From NCBI RefSeq assembly GCF_009455635.1, contig NZ_QPER01000002.1, positions 1,302,001 through 1,366,000 of the forward strand: a stretch of 64,000 bases of DNA, read 5' to 3'. Positions 24,822 through 33,211 of this stretch are shown piece by piece; position 1 is the first letter of the stretch, and the number at the start of each line of letters is the position of its first letter. Source of the DNA: Paraburkholderia agricolaris (GTDB lineage Bacteria > Pseudomonadota > Gammaproteobacteria > Burkholderiales > Burkholderiaceae). Below the pieces are notes generated by a model. It ran no database searches, had not been told where the DNA came from, and saw nothing but the letters and a program-made list of their open reading frames with translations. The position numbers and the translations under genes are program-made.

Positions 24822-24837
24822 GATTAAGCGCTTAATC
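24822..24837. promoter_or_regulatory. Candidate LacI-family operator
   Basis: GATTAAGCGCTTAATC is a perfect 16-base palindrome with the central CG usual for LacI-family sites. It lies 38 bases before the ABC ATPase start and 142 before the divergent repressor start. A related half site, GATTAAATC, follows at 24852-24860 and may help cooperative binding. Confidence 0.8.
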
Positions 24838-24874
24838 TTCGATGTCGAGCCGATTAAATCACGGAGTTGATGCA

Positions 24875-26032
24875 ATGGCGAGCATTTCGTTGAGAGGCGT
24901 GCAGAAGGCGTATGGCGACGGTGCATTGGTGATTCGCGACGTCGACCTGGAGATCGGCGAGAACGAGTTTTGCGTGTTTCTCGGTCCGTCCGGATGCGGC
25001 AAGTCCACCTTGCTGCGGATGATCGCCGGCCTCGAAGACGTGACCGACGGCGACCTGTCGATCGCCGGGCGCCTCGTCAACGACGTCCCGGCGGCGCAGC
25101 GCGGGGTAGCGATGGTGTTTCAGAGCTACGCGCTGTTTCCGCATATGACCGTGTTCGAGAACATGGCCTTCGGCCTCAAGCTTGCCAAAACCCCGAAAGA
25201 AGAAATCGACCGCAAGGTGCGGGAAGCCGCGCGCATCCTGCAACTGGAGACGCTGCTCGAGCGCCGGCCGAAGGCGCTGTCTGGCGGCCAGCGGCAGCGC
25301 GTGGCGATCGGCCGGGCCATTGTGCGGGAGCCGGGCGTGTTTCTGTTCGACGAACCGCTCTCCAATCTCGACGCGACGCTGCGTGGCCAGACCCGCATCG
25401 AAATCGCGCGGCTGCATAAGCAGTTCGCCAAAGCCAGCGTGGTGTATGTCACGCACGATCAGATCGAGGCCATGACGCTTGCCGACAAGATCGTGTTGCT
25501 GCACGCGGGCAAGGACACCGAGCGCTACGGCAGCATCGCGCAGATCGGCGCGCCGCTCGAGTTGTATCACCGGCCGAGAAGCCGCTTCGTCGCCGGTTTC
25601 ATCGGTTCGCCGCGCATGAATTTCCTGCCGGGGAAGGTGAGCTCGGTCGATCCTCAAGGCGTGATCGTCACGCTCGATCACACAAATGAAAACGTGCGCG
25701 TGCCGGTCAATGGTGATGGGCTCCATGCGTCGCAAGCCGTCACGCTCGGCGTACGCCCGGAACACCTGGAATTCATTGACGCGGCAGGTTCAGAAAACAC
25801 GCAGGACGCCGTGCTGACCCGCACCGTGTCGCTCGTCGAACAGCTCGGCGAGCACAGCTATGTCCACCTCGATCAACCCGGCGGCGCCGCGTTGATCGCC
25901 AAGGCGCCGGGTGACACCCGTCTCGCGCCGGGAGACCGCGCCGGCTTGCGCGTCCCCAGCCGCGCCTGCCATTTGTTTACCGAAGACGGCTTTGCCGCTG
26001 CTTCGCTCGAATCCGTCGAACATTACGCATAG
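24875..26032 (+). CDS. ABC transporter ATPase, MalK/UgpC type (galactoside uptake)
   Basis: A 385-residue ATPase: Walker [10 protein letters not shown] (about residue 39), signature [14 protein letters not shown], Walker [12 protein letters not shown], switch VYVTHDQ, and a C-terminal TOBE/regulatory region (about 240-385). It powers a CUT1-type importer; the matching binding protein and permeases are encoded at 28143-31341. The start at 24875 has ACGGAG nine bases upstream. It is separated from its own permeases by the beta-galactosidase gene, an unusual but known order. It is transcribed from a LacI-controlled promoter. Confidence 0.9.
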   Translation: MASISLRGVQKAYGDGALVIRDVDLEIGENEFCVFLGPSGCGKSTLLRMIAGLEDVTDGDLSIAGRLVNDVPAAQRGVAMVFQSYALFPHMTVFENMAFGLKLAKTPKEEIDRKVREAARILQLETLLERRPKALSGGQRQRVAIGRAIVREPGVFLFDEPLSNLDATLRGQTRIEIARLHKQFAKASVVYVTHDQIEAMTLADKIVLLHAGKDTERYGSIAQIGAPLELYHRPRSRFVAGFIGSPRMNFLPGKVSSVDPQGVIVTLDHTNENVRVPVNGDGLHASQAVTLGVRPEHLEFIDAAGSENTQDAVLTRTVSLVEQLGEHSYVHLDQPGGAALIAKAPGDTRLAPGDRAGLRVPSRACHLFTEDGFAAASLESVEHYA

Positions 26033-26043
26033 GGGACATTCGG

Positions 26044-28068
26044 ATGCGCCTTGGAGTCTGTTATTACCCGGAACACTGGCCGGAGTCGATGTGGGAAGAC
26101 GACGCTCGCCGGATGAAAGCACTTGGCATCCAGCAAGTGCGAATCGCCGAATTTGCGTGGAGCCGGATGGAGCCGACGCCCGGCGAATATGACTGGGGCT
26201 GGCTGGATCGCGCGGTCGACGTACTCGGCGCGGCCGGTTTGCAAGTGGTCATGTGCACGCCGACGGCGACGCCGCCCAAGTGGCTGATCGACCGCCATCC
26301 GGACATTTTGCCGATTGGCGCCGATGGCCGTCCGCGCGCGTTCGGCTCACGCCGTCATTACGACTTTTCATCGCCTTCGTATTTCACCGCGTCGCAGCGG
26401 ATCTGCACGGCGGTTGCCGAGCGTTACGGCAAGCATCCGGCCGTTGCGTACTGGCAGACCGATAACGAATTCGGCTGCCATCACACGGTGATCAGTTATT
26501 CGCCGGCGGCCGTGGGGCGCTTTCGCGAGTGGCTCAAGGCGCGCTATCAAACCATCGACGCGCTGAACCGCGCATGGGGTACGGTGTTCTGGAGCATGGA
26601 ATACCGCAGCTTCGACGAAATCGACGCGCCGGTGGCGACCGTGACCGAAGCGCACCCGTCGCACCGGCTCGATTACCGCCGCTTCGCCTCCGACGAAGTG
26701 GCGCGCTACAACCGCATGCAGGTCGAGATCATCCGCGCGCATTCGCCGGGGCGGCCGGTCGCGCACAATTTCATGCAGCTCTTTACCGAGTTCGATCACT
26801 ACAAGGTGGCGGCCGACCTAGATGTGGCGACGTGGGACAGCTATCCACTCGGCGCGCTGGAAGAGCAGTGGTTTGCGCCGGACGTGAAGGCGCGCTGGCT
26901 GCGCACCGGGCACCCTGACTTCGCGTCGTTCAATCATGACGTGTACCGCGGCATGTCGAAGCTGCCGCTGTGGGTCATGGAGCAGCAGCCCGGTCCGGTG
27001 AACTGGGCGCAGTGGAATCCGGCGCCGCTGCCCGGCATGGTGCGGCTGTGGAGTTGGGAGGCGTTCGCGCACGGCGCGGGCTGCGTGTCGTATTTCCGCT
27101 GGCGCCAGGCACCGTTCGCGCAGGAGCAGATGCACGCCGGTCTGAATACGCCCGATAACCGGCTCGACATTGGCGGTAAAGAAGCCGCGCAGGTTGCCGA
27201 CGAGATTCGCGCGGTGCTCGCCGCGAACGCCGACGCCGATGCGGCGATTCGCTCGAAGGTCGCGCTCGTCTACGACTACGAAGCGAAGTGGCTCTTCGAG
27301 ATTCATCCGCAGGGGGCGGATTTCCACTATCCGCGTTTCGCATTCGAGTACTACTCGGCATTGCGCGCGCTCGGATTGGACGTCGATGTCGTGCCGGTCG
27401 ATGCAGCGCTCGACGGCTATCGTCTGATCGTCGTGCCGCCGTTGCCGGTCGTGCCGGCCGATTTCGCCGCGCGGCTGGCGAGTTCGGGCGCGCAAGTCGT
27501 GCTCGGTCCGCGTACCGGTTCGAAGACTCAGGACCTGCAGATTCCGGCCAATCTGCCGCCGGGCGCGCTTGCCTCGGTGCTGCCGCTGCGCGTGTGGCGG
27601 GTCGAATCGATGCGGCCGAATGTGACTGAAGCCGTGCGGCTTGAAGACAGCAGCAACGCGAGCGTGGAAGACGGCGTGGCGCGCCACTGGCGCGATTTCA
27701 TCGAACGCAAAGGCAAAGGCGAAGGCGAAGGCGACGGCGGCAACGATGCAACGGATGCGCTCGACGTACGAGCCCGTTTCGCCGACGGCCATCCCGCTTA
27801 CGTGAAAAGCGGCGTGTTCCATTACCTCGCGAGCCTGTTCGACGATGCGCTCACGGTCCGTCTGTTCGCACGGATTGCGCAGGAGGCCGGCCTCGACCCG
27901 GTCCCGCTCGGCGACAGCGTGCGCTTGAGCCGGCGTGGCGCGCTGACCTACGTGTTGAACTACGGCGACCAGGCGCACACGCTGGCCAATATCGCCGACG
28001 ACGCATTCGTGATCGGTTCACGCACCGTCGAACCGCAGGATGTGGCCGTTTATCGATCAGGGAAATGA
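26044..28068 (+). CDS. Beta-galactosidase, glycoside hydrolase family 42
   Basis: A 674-residue enzyme of normal GH42 length. The N-terminus [20 protein letters not shown] and the TIM barrel contain the catalytic acid/base in [10 protein letters not shown] (Glu about 142) and the nucleophile in [13 protein letters not shown] (Glu about 313). The trimerisation and C-terminal domains follow. It has no signal peptide and so cleaves imported beta-galactosides in the cytoplasm. It follows the ATPase by 11 bases. Oddity: a short Lys-Gly/Glu-Gly repeat near residues 557-567 ([10 protein letters not shown]) is encoded by a purine-rich repeat and is absent from typical relatives, probably a surface loop. 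Confidence 0.92.
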   Translation: MRLGVCYYPEHWPESMWEDDARRMKALGIQQVRIAEFAWSRMEPTPGEYDWGWLDRAVDVLGAAGLQVVMCTPTATPPKWLIDRHPDILPIGADGRPRAFGSRRHYDFSSPSYFTASQRICTAVAERYGKHPAVAYWQTDNEFGCHHTVISYSPAAVGRFREWLKARYQTIDALNRAWGTVFWSMEYRSFDEIDAPVATVTEAHPSHRLDYRRFASDEVARYNRMQVEIIRAHSPGRPVAHNFMQLFTEFDHYKVAADLDVATWDSYPLGALEEQWFAPDVKARWLRTGHPDFASFNHDVYRGMSKLPLWVMEQQPGPVNWAQWNPAPLPGMVRLWSWEAFAHGAGCVSYFRWRQAPFAQEQMHAGLNTPDNRLDIGGKEAAQVADEIRAVLAANADADAAIRSKVALVYDYEAKWLFEIHPQGADFHYPRFAFEYYSALRALGLDVDVVPVDAALDGYRLIVVPPLPVVPADFAARLASSGAQVVLGPRTGSKTQDLQIPANLPPGALASVLPLRVWRVESMRPNVTEAVRLEDSSNASVEDGVARHWRDFIERKGKGEGEGDGGNDATDALDVRARFADGHPAYVKSGVFHYLASLFDDALTVRLFARIAQEAGLDPVPLGDSVRLSRRGALTYVLNYGDQAHTLANIADDAFVIGSRTVEPQDVAVYRSGK

Positions 28069-28142
28069 TCTGAAGCGCTGAACGAAGGATTCCATGCAGT
28101 AACAACAACGACGCAAAATCACGGAGCAAAGGAGACAGCAAC

Positions 28143-29396
28143 ATGGCACTGAAACCTCGCAAGATTCTGCTGGCACTCGCGCTGGCCGCGGCGGCCGCAG
28201 GGGCCTCCGTCGTCAGCACGGCGCAGGCCGGCACGCTCGCGGTCAACATCGCGTTCAAGGGCGCGAGTCAACGCGCCGTCTGGCAGTCGATCATCGACGA
28301 CTTCAAGAAAACACATCCCGGCACCGACGTGAAGGTGTCGTTCATCGACGAAGAAGCGTACAAGGTCCAGTTGCCCGGTTGGCTCTCCACCGTCGCACCC
28401 GATATCGTCAACTGGCATGACGGCGAACGGATGGCGTATTACGCGCAGCGCGGCCTGTTCGAGGATCTGAGCGGCGACTGGGTGAAGAACGGCTGGAACG
28501 ACATGTATGCATCGACGAAGGAAGCGTCGTCGTATAAGGGCAAGCAGTACGCCGCGCCGACTGTGTATTACTCGTGGGGCATGTTCTATCGCAAGGACCT
28601 GTTCCAGAAGGTCGGCATTGCCGGCGAGCCGAAAACGTGGGACCAGTTTCTCGACGACTGCAAGAAACTGAAAGCGGCAGGCATTACGCCGATTGCCGTG
28701 GCAGGCCGTGATTCATGGACGTTGGCGGGCTGGTTCGATTATCTCGATCTGCGCCTGAACGGCAACGCGTTCCATCAGAAACTGATGGCGGGCGATATCG
28801 CGTACACCGATCCGCGCGTGAAGAAGGTCTACACGACGTGGAAGCAACTGATCGACGCCGGCTATTTCATCGACAACTCGCTCTCTTACGATCTGGACGC
28901 CGTGCAGCCGTTCCTGTTCCAGGGCAAGGCCGCGATGATGCTGATGGGCACGTTCATCACCGGTGGTTTCCCGCCGAGCGTGAAGCCGGAAATGGGTTAC
29001 TTCCAGTTCCCGATCATCGACGCGAACGTGCCGACTGCCGAAGAGGGGCCGGTCGAATCGCTGAATATTCCGTCGAAGGCGAAGAACAAGGCGGATGCGC
29101 GTGCTTTCCTTGCATTCGTCCAGACGCCGGCAAATGGTGCGAAGCTCGCGGAGGGGCTCGGTTCGTTGTCGGCGAACAGCAAGTCGCCTGAACCCGACGA
29201 TCCAATCTCGAAGATCGGCTTCCAGATTCTCGCAAACACGAAGGGCGGCATTGCGCAGTTCTACGATCGCGACATGACGAAGGAAATGGCCGATGAAGGG
29301 ATGAAGGGAATGCAGCAATTCATTTCCGATCCTTCGAAGCTCGACGACATCCTTGCGCAACTCGAGCAGACGCGTAAGCGGATCTACAAGAAGTGA
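28143..29396 (+). CDS. ABC sugar-binding protein (galactoside uptake, CUT1)
   Basis: A 417-residue exported binding protein with a Sec signal (MALKPRKILLALALAAAAAG, cleavage near AQAG about residue 29). The family 1 solute-binding fold is shown by LAVNIAFKGASQRAVWQ, IVNWHDGERMAYYAQRGLFEDL and WGMFYRKDLFQKVGI. It delivers a sugar to the permeases encoded next; the GH42 enzyme points to a beta-galactoside or galacto-oligosaccharide. A strong stem-loop follows its stop at once. The exact ligand is unknown. Confidence 0.88.
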   Translation: MALKPRKILLALALAAAAAGASVVSTAQAGTLAVNIAFKGASQRAVWQSIIDDFKKTHPGTDVKVSFIDEEAYKVQLPGWLSTVAPDIVNWHDGERMAYYAQRGLFEDLSGDWVKNGWNDMYASTKEASSYKGKQYAAPTVYYSWGMFYRKDLFQKVGIAGEPKTWDQFLDDCKKLKAAGITPIAVAGRDSWTLAGWFDYLDLRLNGNAFHQKLMAGDIAYTDPRVKKVYTTWKQLIDAGYFIDNSLSYDLDAVQPFLFQGKAAMMLMGTFITGGFPPSVKPEMGYFQFPIIDANVPTAEEGPVESLNIPSKAKNKADARAFLAFVQTPANGAKLAEGLGSLSANSKSPEPDDPISKIGFQILANTKGGIAQFYDRDMTKEMADEGMKGMQQFISDPSKLDDILAQLEQTRKRIYKK

Positions 29397-29401
29397 GCGG
29401 C

Positions 29402-29431
29402 GGCGGCCCGTTGATGCACGAACGGGCCGCC
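29402..29431 (+). other. Stem-loop after the galactoside binding-protein gene
   Basis: GGCGGCCCGTT (29402-29412) and AACGGGCCGCC (29421-29431) form a perfect 11-base stem with an 8-base loop, only 5 bases after the stop codon. It lacks a T-run and lies inside the operon, so it may stabilise the upstream mRNA or cause partial termination. Confidence 0.8.
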
Positions 29432-29480
29432 TGCCGGAGCGTCAAACTTAAGCGTCAACTCGCTACGTTCGATCGGGAGA

Positions 29481-30479
29481 ATGATCGTGTCGCACTCCGT
29501 CACCCGTCACACTGTTGGCGGTCCTGCCGAACCCGGCGGTCCCGGCTTGCCCGGTGCCGGCATGCCCGCGTCGGGCGGTGCTTCGCGCGGTGGGCCGCCT
29601 CGCGTGGCACGCCGGCGCCGTCCGTCGCCGACCGCGCGCCGGCAGCGGCGCGCCGCTTTTCTGTTTCTCGCGCCGGCCTGCGTGATGGTGGCGATCTACG
29701 TCGTATGGCCGATCATCTCGACCGTGCGCCTGAGTTTTTTCAATTGGGATGGGATGACCGACCCGTCTTTCGTCGGTCTCGCCAACTATATCGAGTTGTT
29801 CCATACGCAGACGTTCTATACGGCGCTGAAGAACAACCTCATCTGGCTACTGCTGTTCCTGCTTGCGCCGCCGATGGGGCTCGCCGTCGCACTTTATCTG
29901 AACCAGGCGGTGGCCGGCATTCGCATCGTCAAATCGCTGTTCTTCGCGCCGTTCGTGTTATCCGGCGTCGTGGTCGGTTTGATCTTCTCGTGGTTCTACG
30001 ATCCGACCTTCGGCCTGCTTGCGATGATTCTCGGGCACGGCGTGCCGGTACTCGGCGACCCGCGTTATGCAACGCTCGGGATCGTGTTCGCGGCGCTGTG
30101 GCCGCAAACCGCGTACTGCATGATTCTTTATCTGACGGGTTTGACCTCGTTGAACGCCGAACAGATCGAGGCCGCGCGCATGGAGGGGGCGCGTGGCTGG
30201 TCGATGCTGTGGCATGTGATCCTGCCGCAATTGCGACCCACCACCTTCATGGCGATCGTCGTCACGGTGATCGGCGCATTGCGCAGCTTTGACCTGATTT
30301 CGGTCATGACCGGTGGCGGACCGTTCGAAAGTTCGACGGTGCTCGCGTACTACATGTACGACCAGGCGATCAAGTACTACCGTATCGGCTATTCCGCGGC
30401 GGTGGCCGTGGTGCTGTTCGCGATCATGCTGGTGTACATCGTTTATCACCTGCGCCGCATGCTGCGCACCGAGCAATAA
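29481..30479 (+). CDS. ABC sugar permease (MalF-like subunit)
   Basis: A 332-residue inner-membrane protein with six or seven membrane helices after an unusual Gly-, Pro- and Arg-rich cytoplasmic start of about 55 residues. The permease EAA loop that contacts the ATPase is EAARMEGARGWSMLWHVILP (about residue 233). With the subunit encoded next it forms the membrane channel of the galactoside importer. The ATG at 29481 is used; later in-frame starts would remove part of the odd N-terminus, so the true start could be further in. Confidence 0.87.
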   Translation: MIVSHSVTRHTVGGPAEPGGPGLPGAGMPASGGASRGGPPRVARRRRPSPTARRQRRAAFLFLAPACVMVAIYVVWPIISTVRLSFFNWDGMTDPSFVGLANYIELFHTQTFYTALKNNLIWLLLFLLAPPMGLAVALYLNQAVAGIRIVKSLFFAPFVLSGVVVGLIFSWFYDPTFGLLAMILGHGVPVLGDPRYATLGIVFAALWPQTAYCMILYLTGLTSLNAEQIEAARMEGARGWSMLWHVILPQLRPTTFMAIVVTVIGALRSFDLISVMTGGGPFESSTVLAYYMYDQAIKYYRIGYSAAVAVVLFAIMLVYIVYHLRRMLRTEQ

Positions 30480-30489
30480 GGAGCCGGTC

Positions 30490-31341
30490 ATGTTTCCGAT
30501 CCCGATCGACAAATGGAAGCCGGTCACGCGCCGTGCGTACAAACTGACCTTGCCGCTCGCGCTGTTGATCTGGCTGCTGCCGATGATCGCGGTGCTCGTG
30601 ACTTCGGTGCGTTCAACCGAGGAACTGAGCGAGGGCAATTATTGGGGCTGGCCGAAGCACTTCGCGATGTTCGACAACTATCGCGAGGCGTTGACGACTT
30701 CCCCGATGCTGCATTACTTCTGGAACAGCGTGCTGATTACGGTGCCGGCCGTGGTGGGGTCGATTGCGCTTGCGGCCATGGCGGGTTTCGCGCTGGCCAT
30801 CTACCGGTTCCGGGGCAACTCCACGCTGTTTGCGACGTTTGTCGCGGGCAACTTTGTGCCGGTTCAGGTGTTGATGATTCCAGTGCGGGACCTGTCGTTG
30901 CAGCTTGGTCTGTTCAACACAGTGAGCGCGCTGATTCTGTTCCATGTATCGTTTCAGACGGGATTTTGCGCGCTGTTTCTGCGCAACTTCATCAAGCAGT
31001 TGCCATTCGAACTGGTTGAGGCGGCGCGCATCGAAGGCGCGAACGAATGGACAGTGTTCTTCAAAATCGTGTTGCCGCTGATCCGTCCCGCGCTTGCCGC
31101 GCTGGCGATTCTTGTATTCACGTTCGTGTGGAATGACTACTTCTGGGCCTTGTGTCTGACGCAAGGTGACGACGCCGCCCCGATTACTGTCGGTGTCGCG
31201 GCGTTGAAGGGGCAGTGGACTACTGCATGGAATCTCGTGTCCGCCGGGTCGATTCTCGCCGCGTTGCCTTCTGTCGCGATGTTCTTCGCAATGCAGAAGC
31301 ATTTCGTGGCCGGTTTGACGTTTGGCGCAACGAAGGGGTGA
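30490..31341 (+). CDS. ABC sugar permease (MalG-like subunit)
   Basis: A 283-residue protein with six membrane helices and the EAA loop EAARIEGA near residue 180. It pairs with the MalF-like subunit encoded 10 bases upstream. AAGGAG lies eight bases before the ATG at 30490; the longer open frame overlaps the previous gene and is rejected. It ends the galactoside operon. The stop lies 6 bases from the end of the convergent TonB-like gene, with no clear terminator between them. Confidence 0.9.
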   Translation: MFPIPIDKWKPVTRRAYKLTLPLALLIWLLPMIAVLVTSVRSTEELSEGNYWGWPKHFAMFDNYREALTTSPMLHYFWNSVLITVPAVVGSIALAAMAGFALAIYRFRGNSTLFATFVAGNFVPVQVLMIPVRDLSLQLGLFNTVSALILFHVSFQTGFCALFLRNFIKQLPFELVEAARIEGANEWTVFFKIVLPLIRPALAALAILVFTFVWNDYFWALCLTQGDDAAPITVGVAALKGQWTTAWNLVSAGSILAALPSVAMFFAMQKHFVAGLTFGATKG

Positions 31342-31347
31342 GCTCCG

Positions 31348-32127
31348 CTAGTTCACGTTGAAATGCACGCGAATGTCTTGCCGGCTTTCGACTGGATGCC
31401 CTGCCTGCATCGCCGGAAAGAAACGCCATTTGCGCAGCGCTTCAAGAAGGAGCTGGTTGAGCCGGGGATTGGGCGTCGGTTTGATGAGCTCCACGTCGAC
31501 CGACCCGTCGGCGTGGATCGCGAAGCGGGCCGTCGCGACGGTTTGATACGCCTGCTCGCGCAAATCGTCGGGGAGTTCCGGCAACGGTTGGGAAATGGAA
31601 TGTGCCGCCGCGTCGCCGGATGATTTGGCGGACGGTATGGCGGACGGTATGGCGGTTGCGCTTTCGTCCGAAGGGACGGCAGCGCGCGCAGGCGGCTCGG
31701 CGGCCGTCTTCGGCTCTTGCATCGCGGGCGTCGGCTGAGCCGGCGGCACGTTTTGCATTGAACGCGCATCCGGCTTCGACGGCACAGGGGGTGGCGTACG
31801 CGAACGCGTTGTGACGTGAGCGTGCGGATCAGCGGCTTGTCGTGGTTTGCTCGGAGCGAGCGCAACGGGTGCAACGGGTGCAACGGGTGCAGCGGGCGCA
31901 GCCGGAGCCACGGAAGGCGTCGTAACCGCAGCTTCCGGCGGATCGAGTTCCATCACTCGCATCTCGAGTGGCTTGTCCTGCACACGCGCAGAGGGCGACG
32001 GACGCAACCAGTGCCCCACCTGAAACAGGAATACGATCCAGACAATTAGCGCGGCCAGTACCGCCAGTGCGAACCGTATTGACGGAGAATCGTCGACAGC
32101 AACGGCAAAGCGCATCCGGTTACTCAC
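31348..32127 (-). CDS. TonB-family energy transducer
   Basis: A 259-residue protein: one membrane helix near residues 17-38 (FALAVLAALIVWIVFLFQV), a long Pro/Ala-rich periplasmic linker (about 60-185), and a C-terminal TonB-like domain (ATARFAIHADGSVDVELIKP, LLLEALRKWRFFPAMQAG). It should carry proton-motive energy from ExbB-ExbD to the TonB-dependent receptor encoded in the same operon. The linker has two sets of short in-frame repeats (PVAPVAPVA and SAIPSAIPSA). The GTG at 32127 overlaps the exbD stop; an ATG at 32115 is an alternative start. Confidence 0.85.
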   Translation of the reverse strand: MSNRMRFAVAVDDSPSIRFALAVLAALIVWIVFLFQVGHWLRPSPSARVQDKPLEMRVMELDPPEAAVTTPSVAPAAPAAPVAPVAPVALAPSKPRQAADPHAHVTTRSRTPPPVPSKPDARSMQNVPPAQPTPAMQEPKTAAEPPARAAVPSDESATAIPSAIPSAKSSGDAAAHSISQPLPELPDDLREQAYQTVATARFAIHADGSVDVELIKPTPNPRLNQLLLEALRKWRFFPAMQAGHPVESRQDIRVHFNVN

Positions 32128-32518
32128 GATGTACGGCGATCAGGAAACGCTCGGCGCCGGCACGGCGTGCGGCCAGCATTGCCTGAACCACCACGCCGTG
32201 GCCGGCTGCGTCGTCAGCGGCAATCACGACATTGCCGTCCGGTTGCAGCAGACGTTTTACCATCGGCTCGATCTGATCGAGATGAACTGACTGATGGTTC
32301 ACAAAGATCGCGTTGCCGCTGTCCACGGAAATCGTAAGCGGTTCATGGGTTGCCATTTGCTGTGCGCGGCCGGCCGGGAGCTTGACCTTGACGGCGTCGA
32401 GCCGTTGCATCGCGAGCGATGCAAGCATGAAGGTCGCCAGCAGAAAGAACATCACATCGATCATCGGAATGATTTCGATGCGGCCGCGCTTGACCGCGTG
32501 CGCACGCTTGAACTTCAC
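32120..32518 (-). CDS. exbD: ExbD-type biopolymer transport protein
   Basis: A 132-residue protein with one membrane helix holding the conserved proton-carrying Asp in IPMIDVMFFLLATFML (about residue 21), then a periplasmic ExbD/TolR domain. It forms the ion-driven motor with ExbB. It overlaps exbB by four bases at its start and the tonB-like gene by eight at its end, so the three are translated as one unit. Confidence 0.9.
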   Translation of the reverse strand: MKFKRAHAVKRGRIEIIPMIDVMFFLLATFMLASLAMQRLDAVKVKLPAGRAQQMATHEPLTISVDSGNAIFVNHQSVHLDQIEPMVKRLLQPDGNVVIAADDAAGHGVVVQAMLAARRAGAERFLIAVHRE

Positions 32519-33174
32519 GGCAGCGCTCCCGCGGGCGTGTCGGCAAGACGGATTTCGCTGAGCCGTGCATTTGCGAGCGACTCGAGTTCGTCCATCAGCC
32601 GTTCGAGCCGGCGCGAGAAATAGTTGAATGCAAAGAGCGCAAACAGGGCAACCACCAGGCCAATCGCGGTCGCCACCAACGACTGTGCCACGCCGCCCGT
32701 CACGCCACCCGGATCGACGAGGCCATCGCCACCGAACAACTGGAACGAATGCATCATGCCGACAATGGTGCCCAGCAGACCCAGCAAAGGCGCTGCCGTC
32801 ACGATGGTTTCCAGCACCCAGAAACCTTTACTCATGTCGCGTTCGATCTGCGAGGCAACCGATTGCGCCTTTGCTTCGCGCAGCCACAGCGGCACGGAAG
32901 GGTCGGGCGCCCACGGCGCGCTCATGCGTCTGAACGCGTTCTGACTGGATGCATCCTTTAATCTGCCGGCCCAATCGAGGGCCGATCCGGGCACCGCGAT
33001 TTCGTGCCTGATGGTGTGCGCGTTACCCTGCGTGCCCGGCAAGCGGCCAAAGCGCAGAAACACATAAGCCCGCTCGAGCGTAATCGCGACCGCCAGAATA
33101 GCGAGTACCGTCAGCGGATAGATGACCCATCCGCCCACGCGTACCGCTGCCAGAACACTTGCCCAATCTTGCAT
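32515..33174 (-). CDS. exbB: ExbB/MotA/TolQ-family proton channel protein
   Basis: A 219-residue inner-membrane protein with three predicted membrane helices: near residues 14-32 (GWVIYPLTVLAILAVAITL), near 125-145 (TIVTAAPLLGLLGTIVGMMHSF) and near 165-190 (VAQSLVATAIGLVVALFALFAF). The second and third are the signature of the family. It follows the receptor gene by 37 bases and works with ExbD and the TonB-like protein to power that receptor. Confidence 0.9.
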   Translation of the reverse strand: MQDWASVLAAVRVGGWVIYPLTVLAILAVAITLERAYVFLRFGRLPGTQGNAHTIRHEIAVPGSALDWAGRLKDASSQNAFRRMSAPWAPDPSVPLWLREAKAQSVASQIERDMSKGFWVLETIVTAAPLLGLLGTIVGMMHSFQLFGGDGLVDPGGVTGGVAQSLVATAIGLVVALFALFAFNYFSRRLERLMDELESLANARLSEIRLADTPAGALP

Positions 33175-33211
33175 GTCCTACCTCTTCTTCGCTCTTGATA
33201 GCCTGGCGGAA

